DNA of 64,000 bases, taken from Cupriavidus sp. Lineage in GTDB: Bacteria > Pseudomonadota > Gammaproteobacteria > Burkholderiales > Burkholderiaceae. Shown here piece after piece: positions 20,166-29,192 of this stretch. Both the position numbers and the translations under genes were made by a program. The notes under the pieces were generated by a model. It had not been told where the DNA came from and did no database searches. It worked only from the letters and a program-made list of their open reading frames with translations. The stretch covers positions 1 to 64,000 of the forward strand of contig JAPSLP010000029.1 of the NCBI GenBank assembly GCA_031180665.1, written 5' to 3'. The first letter of the stretch is position 1. Every line of letters starts with the position of its first letter.

Positions 20166-21035
20166 ATGGAAACCCGCGTCACCAAGGCCGTATTCCCGGT
20201 AGCCGGGCTCGGCACCCGTTTCCTGCCCGCTACCAAGGCGAGCCCCAAGGAAATGCTGCCCGTGGTGGACAAGCCGCTGATCCAGTATGCGGTCGAAGAG
20301 GCGATGGCAGCCGGCATCACGGAGATGATCTTCGTGACCGGCCGCTCCAAGCGTGCGATCGAGGACCATTTCGACAAGGCCTACGAGCTCGAGGTCGAGC
20401 TGGAGGCGAAGAACAAGCAGGCGCTGCTCGAGGTGGTCCGCTCGATCAAGCCCTCGCATGTGGAATGCTTCTACGTGCGCCAGCCCGAAGCGCTCGGCCT
20501 GGGCCATGCGGTGCTGTGCGCCGAGAAGCTGGTCGGCGACACGCCCTTCGCCGTGATGCTGGCCGACGACCTGCTCGACGGCGAGCCGCCGGTGATGAAG
20601 CAGATGGTCGATCTCTACAATCATTACAACTGCTCCATCCTGGGTGTGGAAGAAATTGCACCCGAGCAGAGTAAATCTTACGGCGTGGTCGACGGCCGTG
20701 AGTGGGACGAAGGCGTCATCAAGGTCGCCGGCATCGTCGAGAAGCCCGATCCGGAAGTGGCGCCGTCCAACCTGGGCGTGGTCGGCCGCTATATCCTGAC
20801 CCCGCGCATCTTCGAACATATCCGCAACCTGAAGCCGGGCGCCGGCGGCGAATTCCAGCTGACCGACGCGATCCAGTCGCTGCTCGGCCAGGAACAGGTG
20901 CTGGCCTACCGCTACCAGGGCGTGCGCTACGACTGCGGCAGCAAGCTGGGCTACCTGAAGGCGATGGTGGAATTCGCGCTCAAGCACCCCGAGGTCAAGG
21001 ACGAATTCGGCAGCTATCTGCGCGAGCGGATCTGA
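20166..21035 (+). CDS. galU: UTP-glucose-1-phosphate uridylyltransferase
   Basis: A 289-residue nucleotidyltransferase with the GalU signature near the N-terminus (residues 12-30, [19 protein letters not shown]) and the family's VDKPLIQY and later [10 protein letters not shown] segments. It makes UDP-glucose for lipopolysaccharide, exopolysaccharide and glucosylation. AGGAG about ten bases before ATG 20166 is a good ribosome site. The 142-base gap after valS has only short GTCGG-type direct repeats. Confidence 0.95.
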   Translation: METRVTKAVFPVAGLGTRFLPATKASPKEMLPVVDKPLIQYAVEEAMAAGITEMIFVTGRSKRAIEDHFDKAYELEVELEAKNKQALLEVVRSIKPSHVECFYVRQPEALGLGHAVLCAEKLVGDTPFAVMLADDLLDGEPPVMKQMVDLYNHYNCSILGVEEIAPEQSKSYGVVDGREWDEGVIKVAGIVEKPDPEVAPSNLGVVGRYILTPRIFEHIRNLKPGAGGEFQLTDAIQSLLGQEQVLAYRYQGVRYDCGSKLGYLKAMVEFALKHPEVKDEFGSYLRERI

Positions 21036-21205
21036 GCCGACGCGGCGCACCGTTGTCGCGGTCACCGCGGCCCGCGGCCCGCAGCCGTAACAGGCCGCGC
21101 CGCCCGACAGCGCATGCGGCCGCCTGCGCCGCTGCGCCGGCTATGGTGAAGCGCCGAGCATTCCATGGCTGCGGTATCGGCGCAGCACTTGCAGTGGCAG
21201 CCATC

Positions 21206-21542
21206 GTGAATCGCCTCGACCATGACACCGAAGCCGCCGTTCGACGCTTTCTCGGACTGATCGCCGGCCGTTACCCACGGCCGGCGCCATCGTTTACGGC
21301 AGTCGTGCCCGCGGCACGCATCGGCCGGACAGCGACGCCGATGTGGCCGTGCTGCTGACCGGCGAGCATCAACGCTTCCTGCCCACCAAGCTGGCGATGG
21401 CAGACGTCGCTTTCGATGTGCTGCTGGAAACGGCGTCAATATTTCGCCATTGCCAGTTTGGCTCGACGAATGGGAGCATCCCGAGGCATACGACAATCCT
21501 GCCCTGCTGAGGAATATCGCCGCCGAGGGTGTCCGGCTGTGA
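21206..21542 (+). pseudogene. MNT-type nucleotidyltransferase (antitoxin), two frameshifts
   Basis: A minimal nucleotidyltransferase of about 112 residues readable only by joining three frames. Frame one starts at GTG 21206 (VNRLDHDTEAAVRRFLGLIAGRYP). One base is missing at about 21276, after which the core GSRARGTHRPDSDAD appears, a perfect GSX10DXD motif. Another base is missing at about 21432, after which the tail GVNISPLPVWLDEWEHP runs to TGA 21540-21542. Restoring one C and one G gives a complete MNT domain. Such proteins are antitoxins of HEPN/MNT modules and in some cases adenylylate the partner. As read, the gene is broken. Confidence 0.8.
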
Positions 21543-21951
21543 ATGGTAAATTGACGCCCGCTGCATTGATGGCGAAGGCGGACCGCGCTTGCGCATCCGC
21601 TCGGGCCCTGTTGGATCTGGGCGATGTGGACGGCGCGTGCAACCGCGCTTACTACGCCATGTTCGATGCAGCGAGGGCCGCCCTACTGGCCTCCGGCGCA
21701 TCGGTAACTGCCGATACCGGCAAGACGCACAGCGGCCTCATCAAGGCATTCGGCGACCATCTCATCAAGCAGGGCCGATACCGAAGGAGATGGGGCGACT
21801 GCTGAAGCGCGCCGAGGAAATTCGACTGGTGGCGGACTACAAGAACGACTCCGTCGAACTTGCTGACGCGGCCGAAATCGTCGAGCAGGCGGAGAGCTTC
21901 GTCGCCGCCATGCGGGCAGCTTTTCCGGCGGCATGGGCAGACAACGGGTAG
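21539..21951 (+). pseudogene. HEPN-domain protein (toxin-like), one frameshift
   Basis: The partner gene begins at GTG 21539, overlapping the nucleotidyltransferase stop (GTGA), the usual translational coupling. Its first frame gives a HEPN helical bundle with NRAYYAMFDAARAALL and KTHSGLIKAFGDHL, then would stop at 21805. One base is missing near 21777; after it the expected continuation IPKEMGRLLKRAEEIR follows in the next frame to TAG 21949-21951. The restored protein would have about 137 residues. HEPN partners of MNT proteins are often ribonucleases. As read, the C-terminal third is lost. Confidence 0.8.
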
Positions 21952-21981
21952 GTGCCGACGCAGGCGACCATCCGCGCCGTT

Positions 21982-22013
21982 CAAGAAAAATCAAAGCCGC
22001 CCTCGGCGGCTTT
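21982..22013 (-). terminator. Rho-independent terminator of tusA
   Basis: AAAGCCGCC (21993-22001) and GGCGGCTTT (22005-22013) form a nine-pair hairpin. On the minus strand it is followed by a T-rich run (complement of GAAAAA), just past the tusA stop. Confidence 0.75.
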
Positions 22014-22035
22014 GTCGTCTGCGGAGCAGGCCGGC

Positions 22036-22263
22036 TTACCGGCGCTTCATGTAGAACACGAAGACCTTGTCGACTTCCTGGTGCGACAGCAGTTCGTTGC
22101 CGGTCTGCTTGGCGAAGGCCTGGAAGTCGCGGGTCGCGCCCGGGTCGGTGGCCAGCACCTTCAGCACTTCGCCGCTGGCCATATCGGCCAGCGCCTTCTT
22201 GGTCCGCAAAATCGGCAGCGGGCAGTTCAGCCCCCGCGCGTCCACTTCCTTCTGGAACTCCAT
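22036..22263 (-). CDS. tusA: TusA-family sulfurtransferase
   Basis: A 75-residue TusA/SirA-like protein with the sulfur-carrying motif CPLPILRTKKAL (Cys at residue 14 by count) and a small alpha/beta fold. TusA relays persulfide sulfur from cysteine desulfurase toward tRNA thiolation and molybdenum cofactor. GGAAGAG precedes ATG 22263. The frame is open further upstream into the NUDIX gene, but the family start is clear. A terminator follows immediately. Confidence 0.9.
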   Translation of the reverse strand: MEFQKEVDARGLNCPLPILRTKKALADMASGEVLKVLATDPGATRDFQAFAKQTGNELLSHQEVDKVFVFYMKRR

Positions 22264-22310
22264 GGTCTCTTCCTTGGTATGGGCGATGTCGGCAAGCCTT
22301 CCATGAGGCT

Positions 22311-22898
22311 TCACGGCCGATATTGTAGCGTCGCGCCGGTGCCCTCCGCCGGGGCGGCCTGGCGCGGGTCGGGGATGTCCTCGCCGGTCTGGCGGTCGAA
22401 GAAGCGCACCGGATAGCCGCGCGCGGCCAGCCAGTCGGCCACCGCGAAGCCGGTGCCGGCATTCCAGATGCGCATCTTTTCGGGCGCCACCAGCTTGTAG
22501 TCGGCCAGCTCTTCCGACAGCGCAATGGTGCCGGTCGCGCGCACGTGGTAGGCGATGATCAGCTCGTTCTTGCGCATGAATTCGTAGACGCCGATCAGCG
22601 ATACCGACTGCGCATCGAGATTGGTCTCTTCCTTCAGCTCGCGCGCCACGCCCGCTTCCGGCGTCTCGTCGCGCTCCAGGAAACCGGTGACCAGCGCGTA
22701 CATCGACGGCGGCCAGGCGGCATTGCGCGCCAGCAGCAGCTTGCCTTCGTACTCGACCACCGCCGCCAGCACCGGCAGCGGGTTGTCCCACTGGACGAAC
22801 CGGCAGTCGTCCTGCACGCAGGCCATGCGTTCGCGCCCGGACATCGGCAGCGCCATCAGCGGCGTGCCGCAATGGGGACAGTAGCGATAGGAGGGCAT
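22311..22898 (-). CDS. NUDIX hydrolase with N-terminal zinc ribbon
   Basis: A 195-residue protein. Residues 1-35 form a zinc ribbon with C7-x2-C10 and C27-x4-C32. The Nudix box is intact at 72-94 (GFLERDETPEAG, then RELKEE). This is the layout of NudC-like or ADP-ribose/NADH-type pyrophosphatases, though it is shorter than NudC (about 257). It hydrolyses a nucleoside diphosphate linked to another group; the exact substrate is unknown. AGGAAA precedes ATG 22898. tusA follows on the same strand. Confidence 0.85.
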   Translation of the reverse strand: MPSYRYCPHCGTPLMALPMSGRERMACVQDDCRFVQWDNPLPVLAAVVEYEGKLLLARNAAWPPSMYALVTGFLERDETPEAGVARELKEETNLDAQSVSLIGVYEFMRKNELIIAYHVRATGTIALSEELADYKLVAPEKMRIWNAGTGFAVADWLAARGYPVRFFDRQTGEDIPDPRQAAPAEGTGATLQYRP

Positions 22899-22961
22899 GG
22901 CTCGATTTCCTGTTCGATGGCGCCAGGCGCCGGAGTCAGACTGCCGAAGTCGAAAACGGCA

Positions 22962-23993
22962 TCACGCGGCGCAGACTTCGCGCATGTCCGCCGCCAGCGC
23001 TTCGACCGTCCCGGGCTGCAGGTCCCACGAGCACATGAAGCGGCAGCCGCCGGCGCCGATGAAGGTATAGAAGCGCCAGCCCCGCGCGCGCAGCGCCTCG
23101 ATCGCCGGCAGCGGCAATTCCGCAAACACGGCGTTGGCCTGGGTCGGGAACATGATGCGCACGCCCGGAATATCCGCGATGCGATCGTGCAGCAGCTGCG
23201 CCATCGCATTGGCATGGCGGGCGTTGGCCAGCCACACGTCGTTCTCCAGCAGCCCCAGCCACGGCGCCGAGATGAAGCGCATCTTGGAGGCCAGCTGGCC
23301 GGCCTGCTTGACGCGATAGGCGAAGTCCTCGGCCAGCTTGCGATCGAAGAACACCACCGCCTCGCCGACCGGCAGGCCGTTCTTGGTGCCGCCGAAACAC
23401 AGCACGTCGACGCCGGCGCGCCAGGTGATCTCGGACGGATGCACGTCCAGCGACGCCACCGCGTTGGCAAAGCGCGCGCCGTCCATATGCACCCGCAACT
23501 GCCGCCGCTTGGCGATCGCCGAGATCGCCCGCACTTCCTCGACCGTATAGACGGTACCGACCTCGGTCGACTGCGTCAGCGACACCACCTTGGGCTTGGG
23601 ATAGTGGATGTCGCTGCGGCGCGTGACCAGCGCTTCGACCGCGTCCGGCGTCAGCTTGCCGTTCGCGCCCGGCGCGGTCAGCAGCTTCGAGCCGTTGGAG
23701 AAGAACTCCGGCCCGCCGCATTCGTCGGTCTCGATATGCGCCAGCTCGTGACAGATCACGGAGTGATACGACTGGCACAGCGCCGACAGCGCCAGCGAAT
23801 TGGCCGCCGTGCCATTGAACACGAAGAACACTTCGCAATCGGTCTGGAACAGGTCGCGGATGCGGTCGCAGACCTTCTGCGTCCACGAATCGTCGCCGTA
23901 GGCCTGCTCGTGGCCGCTGCCGTTGGCTTCGAGGAAGTACTTCAGCGATTCCGGGCAGAAGCCGGCGTAGTTGTCCGAGGCGAAATGCTGCAT
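22962..23993 (-). CDS. ltaE: Low-specificity L-threonine aldolase
   Basis: A 343-residue fold-type I PLP enzyme of the beta-eliminating lyase/threonine aldolase family. The Schiff-base lysine is K204 in FGGTKNG, and D171 in MDGARFAN binds the cofactor pyridine ring. It splits threonine or allo-threonine into glycine and acetaldehyde. ATG 23993 (MQHFASDNYAG) is the family's normal N-terminus; the frame stays open upstream. The tautomerase gene lies just upstream on the same strand, so they may be co-transcribed. Confidence 0.9.
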   Translation of the reverse strand: MQHFASDNYAGFCPESLKYFLEANGSGHEQAYGDDSWTQKVCDRIRDLFQTDCEVFFVFNGTAANSLALSALCQSYHSVICHELAHIETDECGGPEFFSNGSKLLTAPGANGKLTPDAVEALVTRRSDIHYPKPKVVSLTQSTEVGTVYTVEEVRAISAIAKRRQLRVHMDGARFANAVASLDVHPSEITWRAGVDVLCFGGTKNGLPVGEAVVFFDRKLAEDFAYRVKQAGQLASKMRFISAPWLGLLENDVWLANARHANAMAQLLHDRIADIPGVRIMFPTQANAVFAELPLPAIEALRARGWRFYTFIGAGGCRFMCSWDLQPGTVEALAADMREVCAA

Positions 23994-24075
23994 GACGGTT
24001 CCGTACAGGGGCGCGAGGCGCCGGTTCGTGGATGCCCGGGAAAGGAACGATGGCGAGAATCGATAACGACGGGCG

Positions 24076-24264
24076 TTACTTCTTGTCGACCCACAGCTGG
24101 CCGCCGGTGGCCCAGTTCTCGCGCTTGACGTCGGTGATGATGATGTCGACCGCGCCGGCCGAGCAGCCGAGGGTTTCGCAGGTGACACGGGTCACTTCCT
24201 CGACGAACTTGCGCTTCTGCTCGACGGTGCGGCCCTCGAACATCTCTACGTGGAAAGTCGGCAT
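24076..24264 (-). CDS. 4-oxalocrotonate tautomerase-family protein
   Basis: A 62-residue tautomerase. After removal of Met the N-terminus is the catalytic Pro1 (MPTFHVEMFEG), followed by the beta-alpha-beta fold of the 4-OT family. Family members isomerise 2-hydroxymuconate-type substrates as hexamers; the real substrate here is not known and no catechol meta pathway is nearby. CAGGAGCC precedes ATG 24264. Confidence 0.85.
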   Translation of the reverse strand: MPTFHVEMFEGRTVEQKRKFVEEVTRVTCETLGCSAGAVDIIITDVKRENWATGGQLWVDKK

Positions 24265-24329
24265 GGATGGCTCCTGTTGTTATCGATGAATGGTGCGGAT
24301 ACTGAAGCGGGCGCTGCCTTGAGTCGCCC

Positions 24330-25115
24330 TCAGTCGCGGTAAGAGGGATCGATTTTATCGAGTTTGCGCCGCAGCGACGGCCATTCCAGCGCGCCCTCGA
24401 CGGCGCCCCCGTCGTCGAGCTGGGCCGAAGTGCGCGTCGCCACCTCGACCGGGGGAAGCACCACACGCGTGGCGGTCAGCGCGCCGAGCTGGATTTCGCA
24501 GGCCTTGATCAGCGTGGCCATCAGGACATAAGCCTCGGCCACGGTACGGCCGACCGTCAGCGTGCCGTGGTTGCGCAGCAGCATGGCGGGCTGGCCGCCC
24601 AGCGAGGCGGTCAGCCGCGCGCCCTCCGCCGGCGTGAAGGCCAGGCCCTCGTAATCGTGATAGGCGAGCCGGCCGTAAAAGCGCATCGCATGCTGCGACA
24701 GCGGCAGCAGGCCGTCTGCCTGGGCCGAGACCGCGACCCCGGCGGTATTGTGCAGGTGCATCACGCAAACCGCGTCCGGACGCGCCGCGTGCACCGCGGC
24801 ATGCAGCGCAAACCCGGTCACATTGACCGGATGCGGGCTGTCGCCGACCACCTCGCCGCGGCCATTGATCTTGACCAGGTCCGACGCGCGGATCTCGTCG
24901 AAGGCGTGGCCGAAGGGGTTGATCAGGAAGTGGTCGGGCTCGTCGGGCACCGTGGCCGAGATATGCGTGTAGATCAGGTCGTCCCAGCCCGCCAGCGCGC
25001 ACAGCCGGTACGCCGCGGCCAGATCGACGCGCATGCGGCGCTCCGCGTCCGATACGGTCGCGCAAGCGCTGGCGGAAGCGCCGTTGGCGCGGGCGGGTTG
25101 CAGGGCAAAGGACAT
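24330..25115 (-). CDS. Class II aldolase/adducin-family protein
   Basis: A 261-residue class II aldolase/adducin-fold protein. Metal ligands are H120 and H122 in CVMHLHN and H183 in LRNHGTL. The segment before the HxH (NVTGFALHAAVH) matches the adducin-like branch, where the catalytic acid of fuculose aldolase is not kept, so aldolase activity is uncertain. AAGGAGCC precedes ATG 25115; an upstream ATG at 25193 adds unlikely residues. It is followed by the tautomerase gene on the same strand. Confidence 0.85.
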   Translation of the reverse strand: MSFALQPARANGASASACATVSDAERRMRVDLAAAYRLCALAGWDDLIYTHISATVPDEPDHFLINPFGHAFDEIRASDLVKINGRGEVVGDSPHPVNVTGFALHAAVHAARPDAVCVMHLHNTAGVAVSAQADGLLPLSQHAMRFYGRLAYHDYEGLAFTPAEGARLTASLGGQPAMLLRNHGTLTVGRTVAEAYVLMATLIKACEIQLGALTATRVVLPPVEVATRTSAQLDDGGAVEGALEWPSLRRKLDKIDPSYRD

Positions 25116-25239
25116 CGATGGCTCCTTGCGCCTTCGGCGATGCCAGCCTGCGAGCCGGTTGCCGATGGCGGCGAAGGCGATACTGTAGCCCAAGCGCGCA
25201 GGGACGTGGACTGGACCGCCCCGCCCCGCGGAGCCGGGC

Positions 25240-26490
25240 TCAGGCGTGCGGCGCCGCGGCGGACGGCAAGGGCGCGACCCGGCGCAGCCACAGGTAGATC
25301 AGCGCCCCGACCAGCAGCGCCAGCGCGGCGCCGACCAGCGACGCGGCAAAGCCGCCGGTGCGGGCCACCAGCGCGGTGGCGAACGGCGGCCCGACGATCT
25401 GCCCGAGCCCGTAGGCCGCGGTCATCAGGCCGATCAACCGCGGCGCCTGGTCGCCGGCCAGCCGGCGCGCCTCGTGCATGGCGAACAGCACCAGCGCAGT
25501 GAACGGCAGTCCCGCCAGCAGGCTGCTCAGCGCGAAACCGGCCAGCGTCGGCCACACCGCTGCGATCGCCACGCCCAACGCCTGCATGCCATACGCCAGC
25601 GCCAGCAGCACGCGGTTGTCGTGGCGCACGCCGATGCGCACGGCCGTCAGCGCGCCGATCGCCACGGCGGCGCCGAACAGCGGCCAGAACAGGTCCGCCC
25701 ACAGCGAGCCGGGCATCGCCTCGCGCGCGATCACCGGCAGGAAGGTCGCGGTGATGATGTAGCCAAAGCCCGCCAGTCCGTAGGCCACGGTCAGCGCCCA
25801 GGCCTCGCCCGACAACGCCGCCATCCGTGTGGGCGCGCCCGTGGCAGAGGCTGCGGCTGTGTGGGGCGCAGAATCCGGCTGGAAGATGCGCCATACCGCC
25901 GCCACCAGCAGCAGCCCCAGCACGCCGAACGCGATCCAGCCCCAGGCCGCGCTCCAGTCCATGCCGACCATGCCGAAGGCCGATACCCCGGTGGCGACGA
26001 TGCCGACGCCCGGTCCGCAGAAGATCAGGCCGCCGAGCGCGGGCTTGCCCGCCTCGGCCAGCCGCTGCATGCACCAGGCCGCGGTATAGACCAGCACGAA
26101 GGCGCTGGCGACGCCGGCGGCGGCACGCCACAGCGACCAGGACAGCATGCCCAGCGGCAGCGCCATCGCCAGCGTCAGCGCGACGGTGGCCGCCAGCCCC
26201 CAGCGCACCATGCGTGCGGCATCGGGCCGGATCAGCAGGCAGGCGAGCGCGCCGGCGAAATAGCCGATGTAGTTCCAGGTCGCGATCCACCCGCCCTGAT
26301 GCAGCGTCACGCTGCCGTCGTGCAGCATCATCGGCAGCAAGGGCGTGAAGGCGAAGCGGCCGATGCCCATGGCCACGGCCAGCGATACCAGGCCGCCGAG
26401 CGCGACCGCCAAGGCGCCGGGGCGGCGGGCTTGGCTGCCGGCAAGCGTGCCGTGGACCAGCTCGGGATTGCGGGAGGGCGAGACTGACAC
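25240..26490 (-). CDS. YbfB/YjiJ-family MFS transporter
   Basis: A 416-residue major facilitator protein with twelve hydrophobic segments. The N-terminal helix MGIGRFAFTPLLPMM is the hallmark of the YbfB/YjiJ family. It starts with GTG at 26490 behind GGAG. It is probably an exporter of small molecules; the substrate is unknown. It lies upstream of the aldolase-like gene on the same strand with a 124-base gap. Confidence 0.83.
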   Translation of the reverse strand: MSVSPSRNPELVHGTLAGSQARRPGALAVALGGLVSLAVAMGIGRFAFTPLLPMMLHDGSVTLHQGGWIATWNYIGYFAGALACLLIRPDAARMVRWGLAATVALTLAMALPLGMLSWSLWRAAAGVASAFVLVYTAAWCMQRLAEAGKPALGGLIFCGPGVGIVATGVSAFGMVGMDWSAAWGWIAFGVLGLLLVAAVWRIFQPDSAPHTAAASATGAPTRMAALSGEAWALTVAYGLAGFGYIITATFLPVIAREAMPGSLWADLFWPLFGAAVAIGALTAVRIGVRHDNRVLLALAYGMQALGVAIAAVWPTLAGFALSSLLAGLPFTALVLFAMHEARRLAGDQAPRLIGLMTAAYGLGQIVGPPFATALVARTGGFAASLVGAALALLVGALIYLWLRRVAPLPSAAAPHA

Positions 26491-26850
26491 GATGCGGATT
26501 CTCCGTTCTGGCGCGTCGGCAACCCCGCTATCCTACCCGCGGCCGGCAGAGCACGTCGGCGGCGCCGCGAAGGCCACGCCAGCGTCCCGGGCAAGCGGTG
26601 TCGTGTCGCCTACACTGGAGTGAGCGCCGCAAGGCGTTTCAGGCGCCTCGATGAACTTGTCGTCCCCGCGCATGCGGGGACCCCGTGGCTCTCAGGGACG
26701 CTGGATTCCCGCTTTGGCGGCAATGACATGATGGCCGTTGACGCGCAATCGGCGGACGCAGCGCCACCGGACGGCCGCCGCGGTACCAACGGTGCGCGCG
26801 CTGGCGCGGCAGTCTAGACACGCCAGCGCGAAGGACTTCACGAGCAGACC
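26491..26850. other. 360-base gap with a REP-like palindrome
   Basis: No gene seen. It holds TCCCCGC, GCAT, GCGGGGA (26663-26680) followed by a GATTCCCGC...GGCGG...AATGACA stretch up to about 26730, the style of the dispersed palindromes found through Burkholderiaceae genomes. Promoters of the MFS gene and nfeD must lie at its two ends. Confidence 0.55.
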
Positions 26851-28335
26851 ATGAACGCACAGGCAAGCTTCGCGCGGCGGCTCGCCGCCGTCCTGCTGCT
26901 GATCGTCGGCATGACGCTGGCGCTGGCCCAGCCCGGCGGCACGGCGGAGCGCACGCGTGCGCAGCCCGCAGCCGTTGCGCCGGTCTACCTGATTCCGCTC
27001 AAGGGCGCGGTCGGCCCGGCCAGCGCCAGCTTCGTGCGGCGCGGCTTCGAGCAGGCGCGCCAGGCCGGCGCCCAGCTGATCGTGCTGGAGATGGACACGC
27101 CCGGCGGCCTGGATCCGTCGATGCGGCAGATCATCCAGGACATCCTCGCCAGCCCGGTACCGGTGCTCAGCTACGTCTATCCGGGCGGGGCGCGCGCCGC
27201 CAGCGCCGGCACCTACATCCTGTACGCGAGCCACCTGGCGGCAATGGCGCCGGGCACCAATCTGGGCGCAGCGAGCCCGGTGCGGCTGGGCATCGGCGGC
27301 CCGGAACGGCGCGAGCGGGCCGAGCGGCCCGCCGATTCCCGCCCGGCTTCCGAGGGCGCCGCCAGCGCGCCCGGCCGGACCGCCCCGGACCGGAAGGAAG
27401 ACGGCCTCGACACCCTCGAGCGCAAGCAACTGCACGATGCCGCCGCCTATATCCGTGGCCTCGCGCAACTGCGCGGACGCAACGCCGAATGGGCCGAGCG
27501 CGCGGTGCGCGAGGCGGTCAGCCTGTCGGCCGACGAGGCCGCGGCGCAGCGCGTGGTCGACCTGATCGCGCCGGACGTACCGGCGCTGCTGCGCGCGGTC
27601 GATGGGCGCGCCGTGGTCGCGGCCGGCGCGTCGCGCACGCTGCGCACGGCGCAGGCCAGCGTGATCGAGCTCGAACCCGACTGGCGCTATCGGCTGCTGG
27701 CCGTGCTGACCGAGCCGAGCGTCGCGCTGATCCTGATGATGATCGGCATCTACGGGCTGATCTTCGAGTTCTCGACGCCCGGCATGGTGCTGCCCGGCGT
27801 GGCCGGCGCGATCTGCCTGCTGCTGGCGCTGTTTGCGCTGCAGATGCTGCCGATCAATTACGCCGGCCTGGCGCTGATCGCGCTCGGCATCGGCTGCATG
27901 GTGGCCGAGGCCTTCCTGCCGAGCTTCGGCGCGCTCGGCCTGGGTGGCATCGTCGCCTTCGCGCTGGGCGCCGTGATGCTGATCGACACCGATATTCCGG
28001 GCTTCGGCGTGCCGCTGTGGATGATCGGCACGCTGTCGCTGGCCGCCGCCGCGCTCAGCTTCGGCGTATCGGCAGCCGCCGTGCGCGCGCGCCGCCAGCC
28101 GGCCGTGATCGCCGACACGCGCCTGGTCGGCAATGCCGGCCTCATGATCGACGAAGGCTGGGCCGAGGTGCAGGGCGAACGCTGGCGCGTGCGCAGCGCC
28201 GCGCCGCTGCAGACCGGGCAGGCCGTGCGCGTGATGGGCCGCGACGGACTGGTGCTCGAGGTCCAGCCGGCCGATTCTTCCGCCGCGCGGCCGCCGCCGC
28301 CCTCCCCCACCTCCCCACAAGGAGACCGACCATGA
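26851..28335 (+). CDS. nfeD: NfeD-type membrane serine protease
   Basis: A 494-residue long-form NfeD (1510-N type). A signal peptide or anchor spans residues 8-27. The ClpP-like domain has the Ser-Lys dyad S118 (ARAASAGTY) and K192 ([10 protein letters not shown]). Four to five membrane helices follow (about 285-420), then a C-terminal OB-fold NfeD domain (about 430-480). It cleaves hydrophobic tails of partner stomatins at the membrane. A low-complexity Arg/Pro/Ala stretch at about 150-185 separates the catalytic residues. The next gene, a slipin, overlaps by ATGA. Confidence 0.88.
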   Translation: MNAQASFARRLAAVLLLIVGMTLALAQPGGTAERTRAQPAAVAPVYLIPLKGAVGPASASFVRRGFEQARQAGAQLIVLEMDTPGGLDPSMRQIIQDILASPVPVLSYVYPGGARAASAGTYILYASHLAAMAPGTNLGAASPVRLGIGGPERRERAERPADSRPASEGAASAPGRTAPDRKEDGLDTLERKQLHDAAAYIRGLAQLRGRNAEWAERAVREAVSLSADEAAAQRVVDLIAPDVPALLRAVDGRAVVAAGASRTLRTAQASVIELEPDWRYRLLAVLTEPSVALILMMIGIYGLIFEFSTPGMVLPGVAGAICLLLALFALQMLPINYAGLALIALGIGCMVAEAFLPSFGALGLGGIVAFALGAVMLIDTDIPGFGVPLWMIGTLSLAAAALSFGVSAAAVRARRQPAVIADTRLVGNAGLMIDEGWAEVQGERWRVRSAAPLQTGQAVRVMGRDGLVLEVQPADSSAARPPPPSPTSPQGDRP

Positions 28336-29168
28336 TCTTCAGCCTCAGCGCCGGCACCCTCGTCATCCTGCTGGCCCTGCTGATCTTCTCCGCCTTCCGC
28401 GTGCTGCGCGAGTACGAACGCGGCGTGGTGTTCATGCTGGGCCGGTTCTGGCGCGTCAAGGGGCCGGGGCTGGTGCTGGTGCTGCCGGTGATTCAGCAGA
28501 TGGTGCGCGTCGACCTGCGCACCGTGGTGATGGACGTCCCGGCCCAGGACGTGATCTCGCGCGACAACGTCTCGGTCAAGGTCAATGCGGTGGTCTACTT
28601 CCGCGTGGTCGATCCGCAGAACGCGATCATCCAGGTGGCGAACTTTCTCGAGGCCACCAGCCAGCTGGCGCAGACCACGCTGCGTGCGGTGCTCGGCAAG
28701 CACGATCTGGACGAGATGCTGTCCGAGCGCGAGAAACTGAACCTGGACATCCAGAAGGTGCTGGACGCGCAGACCGACGCCTGGGGCATCAAGGTCTCGA
28801 ACGTCGAGATCAAGCATGTCGATCTGAACGAATCGATGGTGCGCGCCATTGCCCGCCAGGCCGAGGCCGAACGCGAGCGGCGTGCCAAGGTGATCCACGC
28901 CGAAGGCGAGCTGCAGGCCTCGGTGAAGCTGCTGGAGGCGGCGCAGATGCTGGCCCGGCAGCCGCAGGCGATGCAGCTGCGCTATCTGCAGACGCTGACG
29001 CAGGTGGCGAACGATCGCAGTTCGACGATCGTGTTTCCGGTGCCGATCGAGATGATGGAGGTGCTGCAGCCGCGCGTGCGCGGCGCCGCAGCGCAAGCAG
29101 CCGAAGCCGCGGGCGCGGCGATGGGGACCAATCCCCGTCCCGCGGACAGCAACGAGCCGCCGCACTGA
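28332..29168 (+). CDS. Slipin/stomatin-family membrane protein
   Basis: A 278-residue SPFH-domain protein: one N-terminal membrane hairpin (about 7-22), the stomatin domain ([13 protein letters not shown] to about 200), an Ala/Glu-rich coiled coil ([17 protein letters not shown]) and a C-terminal Ala-rich tail. It assembles into large membrane rings and is the typical substrate and partner of NfeD proteases. AAGGAG precedes ATG 28332, and the start overlaps the nfeD stop by four bases. Its stop lies 25 bases from the stop of the convergent giant ankyrin gene. Confidence 0.9.
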   Translation: MIFSLSAGTLVILLALLIFSAFRVLREYERGVVFMLGRFWRVKGPGLVLVLPVIQQMVRVDLRTVVMDVPAQDVISRDNVSVKVNAVVYFRVVDPQNAIIQVANFLEATSQLAQTTLRAVLGKHDLDEMLSEREKLNLDIQKVLDAQTDAWGIKVSNVEIKHVDLNESMVRAIARQAEAERERRAKVIHAEGELQASVKLLEAAQMLARQPQAMQLRYLQTLTQVANDRSSTIVFPVPIEMMEVLQPRVRGAAAQAAEAAGAAMGTNPRPADSNEPPH

Positions 29169-29192
29169 GCTGGCGCGCCAGGCCCTGTACCG

